From Brooklawnia sp049651565 (GTDB taxonomy: Bacteria > Actinomycetota > Actinomycetes > Propionibacteriales > Propionibacteriaceae): a stretch of 27,672 nucleotides of DNA. The stretch is taken from the NCBI RefSeq assembly GCF_049651565.1, contig NZ_JBASCI010000082.1:1-27672 (forward strand). Direction: 5' to 3'. A program made the position numbers and the translations under genes. Below are positions 23,341-27,672 of the stretch, piece by piece. Numbering within the stretch: position 1 is the stretch's first letter; each line of letters starts with the position of its first letter. A model generated the notes under the pieces. That model saw only the letters and a program-made list of their open reading frames with translations. It searched no databases and was not told the origin of the DNA.

Positions 23341-26300
23341 GTGTCCATTCTCCAGTCCAGGGCCAACCAGCTGGAGCCGCACCCATGGGAGGAAGCGGCC
23401 ACCACCACCCAGCCCGGAACCAGTCAGTTGGCGCCGCGATCCGGCCGCCAGTCGGTCCAGCCCGCCCCACCCATCACCGTGCCGCAACGTCGCGGCGCCC
23501 GATTCCTGACCTGGCTGTTCGCCCTGTCGGGGTTCCTGGCGTTCATCGCCTGGCTGGACAGGCGGGTCTTCCGGCACTACACCGAGCCGTTGTGGGCCGA
23601 GGTGGCCACTGTCGCCAACATCCCGCTGACCAGCTCGGCGGTGTCGGCGGTCGGTCTGCTGATCCTGGCCGTGGGTTTGTCGCGACACAAGCGGATCGCG
23701 CTGCTGGCCGTCATCGCACTGCAGGTGGTGGGCGGGCTGTGGGCGGTGCTGGACCTGCTCTACCTGTGGCAGGTCATTCCCAGCGTCCCGCGGGAACGCC
23801 CGGAGTCGGTGCCGTACCTGATCGCCTCCGTGGTGATCGCGGTGGTCAGCGTCCCGCTCCTGGTCAGGCTGCTGCCGGCGTTCCCGGCACGAGTACCGAG
23901 GGGCTCGTGGTGGGCGGCCGTCGCGGTGCTGCTCGGTGGCCTGGGGCTGGCTGCCGCCGCCACCCAGCTGTTCGTCCTGGTGAGCGACGAGGACACCGGC
24001 CCGGCCTGGCAGCAGACGCTGATCGCGTTGCTGCATGCCGTAGGTCTGCGCACCCCCGGGGGATGGCAGCACGTCGAGGTCGGACGCCTGGTGCCGCAGG
24101 TCAACGCGGTGATCATCGGCGCGGCACTGCTGGTCGCGGTCTGGATCTTCCTGCGCTCGGCCCGCTGGCGCGACTCCTGGACCGGGACCAACGAGCTGGC
24201 CGTCCGCAGGCTGCTCGCCGAGTACGGCGACGATGACTCGCTCGGCTACTTCAACACCCGACGCGACAAGCTGCTGCACTTCTCCGACAACCAGCGGGCA
24301 GCCATCGCCTACCGGGTCATCAACGGGGTCTGCCTGGCGTCCGGCGACCCGATCGGCGCGCCCACCAGTTGGCCGGACGCCATCGCGTCCTGGGAGGCGA
24401 ACGCGCGGGTCTACGGCTGGATCCCGGCAGTGATGGCCTGCGGTCAGCCCGGCGCCCGAGCGTACGCGTCGGTGCTGGGTTTCGACATCCTGCGGCTCGG
24501 CGACGAGGCTATCCTCACCCCCAGTCGTTTCAAGATCAACTCCACGTCCCTGACCGAGGTGCGCCGGGCGGTGCGCCGGGCCCGAAGTGAGGGGCTGTGG
24601 ACGCGTATCCGGCCGGCCGGTGAGCTGTCGGCCGAGGAGGGTGCCGAGCTGGCTCGACTCGCCGACCAGTGGCGAGCCGGCGAGACCGAACGCGGGTTCT
24701 CGATGGCGCTGGGCCGGTTCCCCGACCCCGCCGACGGCCGGGTGGTGGTGGTCGAGGTGCTGGACGCGTCCGACCGGTTGGTGGCGCTGCAGACCTTCGT
24801 GCCGTGGGGACGCCGCGGCCTGTCACTGGACCTGATGCGGCGCAGCCCGGACGCGCCCAACGGCACCAACGAGTTCCTCACCGCCGAGCTGATGGCCTGG
24901 GCCGAAGAGCACGGCATCGCCCGCATCTCGCTCAACTTCGCGTTCCTGCGCCGGGTCTTCGCCGAGGCCGAGCAGGTCGGCGCGTCCACCGTGGTCAGGG
25001 CCGGTTCGCGGGTGCTGGGCGCGTTCGACCGGTTCTGGCAGATCCAGCGGCTCTACCGGGCCAACGCCAAGTACAACCCAGCCTGGCAGCCGCGTTTCAT
25101 CGCGCTGCCAGGTACGCTCAACGTCCTGCAGGTGGCAGTGGCCTGTTCGGCGGCAGAGGGGTTCATCCCGGACCTCAGTCCGAGGACCGGGGACGAGTCC
25201 CGCGAGCTGACCGCGTCCGAACTCGCCGAGGTGCACCAGATCGACACCCCCAGGCCGCCCACCGACGACTGGGCGAAGCGGGCCGGTGACCAGACCAGGC
25301 AACGGCTTCGGCACCTGGCCGAACTGGAGGCGTCCGGGCGTCCCGGCTACCCGGTGGGACGACGGCAGGCGGTCCGGCTGTCGGCGCTGACCGATCCGCT
25401 GGCGCAGGCCGACGGACGGGGCGTGGTCGGCCGGGTGCGGCGGATCCGCGACCTGGGCGGGGTCTGCTTCGTCGACCTGGTCGACGCCGGGGCGGGCGTC
25501 CAGTTGGTGGTGGACGCTGACCTGATCGGGCGTGACCAGGTGAGGGAGTTCTCCCGGCTGGTCGACTCCGGGGACCTGGTCGAGGTGACCGCGACGGCCG
25601 GGCGGTCGCGCAGCGGCACCCCGTCGTTGCTGGTCAGCGGGTGGCAGATGCTGGCCAAGTCGCTGCGTCCGGTGCCGTGGCAGGGGTTGGACGATCCGGA
25701 GGTGCGCTTGCGGGAACGCTCTCTCGACCTGGTGGTGCACCCGGACCGGCTGGACCTGCTCAACATCCGCAGCCGGGTGATCCGGGCGGTGCGCGAGACC
25801 CTGGTCGGGCAGGGGTTCGAGGAGGTTGAGACGCCCATCCTCGGGCTGACCAACGGCGGCGCCGTCGCCAAGCCGTTCCGCACCCACATCGACGCCTACG
25901 ACACCGACCTGGTGCTGCGGATCGCTCCGGAGTTGGCCCTGAAGCGGCTGCTGGTGGGCGGGATGGGCGCGATCTTCGAGCTGGGGCGCAACTTCCGCAA
26001 CGAGGGCGCCGACAACACCCACAACCCGGAGTTCACCGTGGTCGAGGCCTATGCGCCGTTTGCCGACTACACCGACATGCGGATCCTCACCCAGCGGATG
26101 ATCCAGGCCGCCGCCATCGCCGTGCATGGCCGCCCGGTCATGCCGATCATCACGGACGGCAGCCCGGTGGTGCTCGACATCAGTGGCGACTGGCCGGTCG
26201 TCCCCGCTTGTCAGGCCGTGTCGGACGCCATCGGGCAACGGATCGGCATCGACACCGACCTGGACGAGTTGCTGCGGCTGGCCCAGGCCTACGAGATCGA

Positions 26301-26730
26301 CGTGCGCAACGAGTGGGGAGCGGGTTCGATAATCGAGGCGCTGTACGACCACCTGGTCGAGCCGACCACAGTGAACCCCACGTTCTACTCCGACTTCCCG
26401 GCGGAGACCTCGCCGCTGACCGCGCCGCACCGCAGCCAACCCGGACTGGCGGAGCGGTGGGACCTGGTCGTCGGAGGGATGGAACTCGGCACCGCCTATT
26501 CTGAACTCACCGATCCCCGGACGCAGCGCCAGCGCCTCACCGAGCAGTCCTGGAAGGCGGCCCTCGGCGACCCGGAGGCGATGGAGATCGACGAGTTCTT
26601 CCTGCGGTCCCTCGAACTCGGCATGCCGCCCACTGGTGGCCTGGGCATCGGCACCGACCGGCTGGTGATGGCGCTGACCGGCACCACCATCCGGCAGGTG
26701 CTCGCGTTCCCGTTCGTCCGGCCGCAGTAG
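23341..26730 (+). CDS. lysX: Bifunctional lysylphosphatidylglycerol synthetase/lysyl-tRNA synthetase
   Basis: An 1129-residue fusion that charges tRNA with lysine and transfers the lysine to membrane phosphatidylglycerol. This lowers surface negative charge and protects against cationic peptides. Residues 50-272 carry six or seven transmembrane helices. A DUF2156-type (MprF C-terminal) aminoacyltransferase domain spans about 285-600, with LGYFNTRRDK, CLASGDPIG and SLDLMRRSPDAPNGTNEFL. An OB fold follows at about 690-775. The class II LysRS core has motif 2 FRNEGADNTHNPEF (885-898) and motif 3 GLGIGTDRLVMAL (1100-1112). The length matches mycobacterial LysX (about 1170). The start is GTG at 23341 with GGGAGGA just upstream; the frame is open back to 22723 but that part lies antisense to the membrane gene. 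The next gene begins 7 nt after the stop. Confidence 0.95.
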   Translation: MSILQSRANQLEPHPWEEAATTTQPGTSQLAPRSGRQSVQPAPPITVPQRRGARFLTWLFALSGFLAFIAWLDRRVFRHYTEPLWAEVATVANIPLTSSAVSAVGLLILAVGLSRHKRIALLAVIALQVVGGLWAVLDLLYLWQVIPSVPRERPESVPYLIASVVIAVVSVPLLVRLLPAFPARVPRGSWWAAVAVLLGGLGLAAAATQLFVLVSDEDTGPAWQQTLIALLHAVGLRTPGGWQHVEVGRLVPQVNAVIIGAALLVAVWIFLRSARWRDSWTGTNELAVRRLLAEYGDDDSLGYFNTRRDKLLHFSDNQRAAIAYRVINGVCLASGDPIGAPTSWPDAIASWEANARVYGWIPAVMACGQPGARAYASVLGFDILRLGDEAILTPSRFKINSTSLTEVRRAVRRARSEGLWTRIRPAGELSAEEGAELARLADQWRAGETERGFSMALGRFPDPADGRVVVVEVLDASDRLVALQTFVPWGRRGLSLDLMRRSPDAPNGTNEFLTAELMAWAEEHGIARISLNFAFLRRVFAEAEQVGASTVVRAGSRVLGAFDRFWQIQRLYRANAKYNPAWQPRFIALPGTLNVLQVAVACSAAEGFIPDLSPRTGDESRELTASELAEVHQIDTPRPPTDDWAKRAGDQTRQRLRHLAELEASGRPGYPVGRRQAVRLSALTDPLAQADGRGVVGRVRRIRDLGGVCFVDLVDAGAGVQLVVDADLIGRDQVREFSRLVDSGDLVEVTATAGRSRSGTPSLLVSGWQMLAKSLRPVPWQGLDDPEVRLRERSLDLVVHPDRLDLLNIRSRVIRAVRETLVGQGFEEVETPILGLTNGGAVAKPFRTHIDAYDTDLVLRIAPELALKRLLVGGMGAIFELGRNFRNEGADNTHNPEFTVVEAYAPFADYTDMRILTQRMIQAAAIAVHGRPVMPIITDGSPVVLDISGDWPVVPACQAVSDAIGQRIGIDTDLDELLRLAQAYEIDVRNEWGAGSIIEALYDHLVEPTTVNPTFYSDFPAETSPLTAPHRSQPGLAERWDLVVGGMELGTAYSELTDPRTQRQRLTEQSWKAALGDPEAMEIDEFFLRSLELGMPPTGGLGIGTDRLVMALTGTTIRQVLAFPFVRPQ

Positions 26731-26737
26731 GAGCGGC

Positions 26738-27672
26738 ATGAGAATCGTCCTGTTGGGTGCGTCCGGGAACGCCGGCCGCCGGATCGCCATGCTGCTGGGG
26801 CCGGGGCTGGCGTCCCACGACGAGGTGGTGCTGGCCGGACGCGACCGCGAGAAGCTGGCCGCCACCCGGGCCGTCGTCCACGGCCCGGCTGCAACCACCA
26901 CCGCAGTGGTGGACGCCACCCGCCCAGCCGAGGTGCGCGGCCTGGTGGCCGGCGCCGACCTCGTGGTGGTCACGGTGAGCCGGCCCGACCTGGTCGGCGG
27001 GCTGGCCCGCACCGTACTGGACGCTGGCGCGGACTGGTTCGACACCCTGCTGTCCACCCAGGCCAAGTGGGACGCGTGGCGCGTCCTGGGCCCGGAGATC
27101 GAACGCCGGGGCAACTGCTTCGTCACCGACGGCGGTTTCCACCCCGGCCTGCCGGCGACCATGGTGCGGTGGGCGGCGTCCCAACTCGACGAGCTGACCG
27201 AGGCCGACGTGGTCGGCGCGATGCGGCTGGACTGGCTCGCCGACACCCTGGCCGACTCGACCGTCGCGGAGATGGTGGACGAGTTCGCGGTCTTCGACAT
27301 GACCAGCTGGATCGACGGCGCGCGCCGCAGGGTCCGCTGGTCACAGTGCCCGACCGTCGACTTCGGGCCGCCGATCGGGAGGAAGACCCGCGTGCCGATG
27401 CCGCTGGTCGAGACGGACGCCCTGCCGGCGCTGTTCCCCAGCCTGTGGCGCTGCGGCTTCTACATCGGCGGGTTCAGCCCGGCCATGGACTACCTGGCGC
27501 TGCCGGTCCTGACCCTGATGGGGAAGGTGCCGGCGCTGCGCCAGGCGACCATCAAGGCGACCCGCTGGTCGATGGGGCGGCTGGCCAGCTACCCGCCACC
27601 GCACCGGCTCGTCGTCCGGCTGGATGCCCGCGGCCGGCGCAACGGGACGCCCAGCACGGCAACCGTCCGGGT
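26738..27672 (+). CDS. Saccharopine dehydrogenase-like NAD(P)-binding protein (partial)
   Basis: At least 311 residues, cut by the window edge. The N-terminal Rossmann motif is VLLGASGNAGRRIA (4-17), followed by LAGRDREKLAA, AGADLVVVTV and later GGFHPGLPATMVRWA. This is the layout of saccharopine dehydrogenase-like oxidoreductases, a family in which most bacterial members act on unknown substrates, some on lipid-linked or membrane-associated ones. AGGAG overlaps the lysX stop codon and lies 4 nt before the ATG, so it is translated from the lysX transcript. A related role in membrane lipid modification is possible but not shown. Confidence 0.85.
   Translation, partial: MRIVLLGASGNAGRRIAMLLGPGLASHDEVVLAGRDREKLAATRAVVHGPAATTTAVVDATRPAEVRGLVAGADLVVVTVSRPDLVGGLARTVLDAGADWFDTLLSTQAKWDAWRVLGPEIERRGNCFVTDGGFHPGLPATMVRWAASQLDELTEADVVGAMRLDWLADTLADSTVAEMVDEFAVFDMTSWIDGARRRVRWSQCPTVDFGPPIGRKTRVPMPLVETDALPALFPSLWRCGFYIGGFSPAMDYLALPVLTLMGKVPALRQATIKATRWSMGRLASYPPPHRLVVRLDARGRRNGTPSTATVR

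Overview
The window comes from a high-GC Gram-positive (actinobacterial) chromosome. The evidence is strong G/C third-position bias, the gyrB-gyrA-DUF3566 cluster with a tRNA-Ile(GAU) downstream, and a two-domain LysX (lysyl-phosphatidylglycerol synthase fused to a lysyl-tRNA synthetase). A member of the Propionibacteriales is plausible but is only an inference. The last gene runs off the right edge.

Layout. 1-1508: a short nucleotidyltransferase gene (-) and a gene-free stretch with repeats, a 48-nt imperfect palindrome and one DnaA box. 1509-7017: gyrB, gyrA and a DUF3566 membrane protein, all (+). 7087-9113: three (-) genes (NYN/OST-HTH protein, DUF4870 membrane protein, NAD(P)-binding protein). 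9242-9315: tRNA-Ile, followed by a visibly less GC-rich stretch ending in a Fic-family AMPylase with its own palindromic promoter. 11181-12269: TDT/TehA-type transporter (-), with a second copy of the Fic palindrome upstream. 12659-17105: a beta-glucoside operon with promoter, BglG/LicT-type RNA antiterminator target overlapping an intrinsic terminator, PTS enzyme EIIBCA, 6-phospho-beta-glucosidase and a BglG-family antiterminator. The antiterminator is broken by a 61-bp tandem duplication. 17106-20440: a repeat-rich segment in which two near-identical copies of a ~390-bp composite element, in direct orientation, bracket an alpha/beta hydrolase gene and a chimeric ORF. 20518-27672: a NERD-helicase, a small membrane protein (-), lysX and a saccharopine-dehydrogenase-like gene.

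The most unusual items are: (1) an in-frame fusion of the first ~250 residues of an N-ATPase-type AtpD with the C-terminal ~65 residues of an AtpG, which looks like the scar of a deletion removing a whole N-ATPase operon; (2) the composite repeat on both sides of that scar, built from ~80-bp palindromes that also occur singly at 1001-1080 and, more diverged, at 9466-9547; (3) the bglG duplication, which truncates the regulator after its RNA-binding domain and could be reverted exactly by recombination between 29-bp repeats; (4) a 29-bp palindrome shared by the fic promoter and the region upstream of the transporter gene.

The bgl genes form a coherent uptake, hydrolysis and antitermination circuit. 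gyrB here lacks the usual recF/dnaN/dnaA neighbours, so this locus is probably rearranged. All similarity statements come from reading the sequence and from knowledge of the families; no database search was run.
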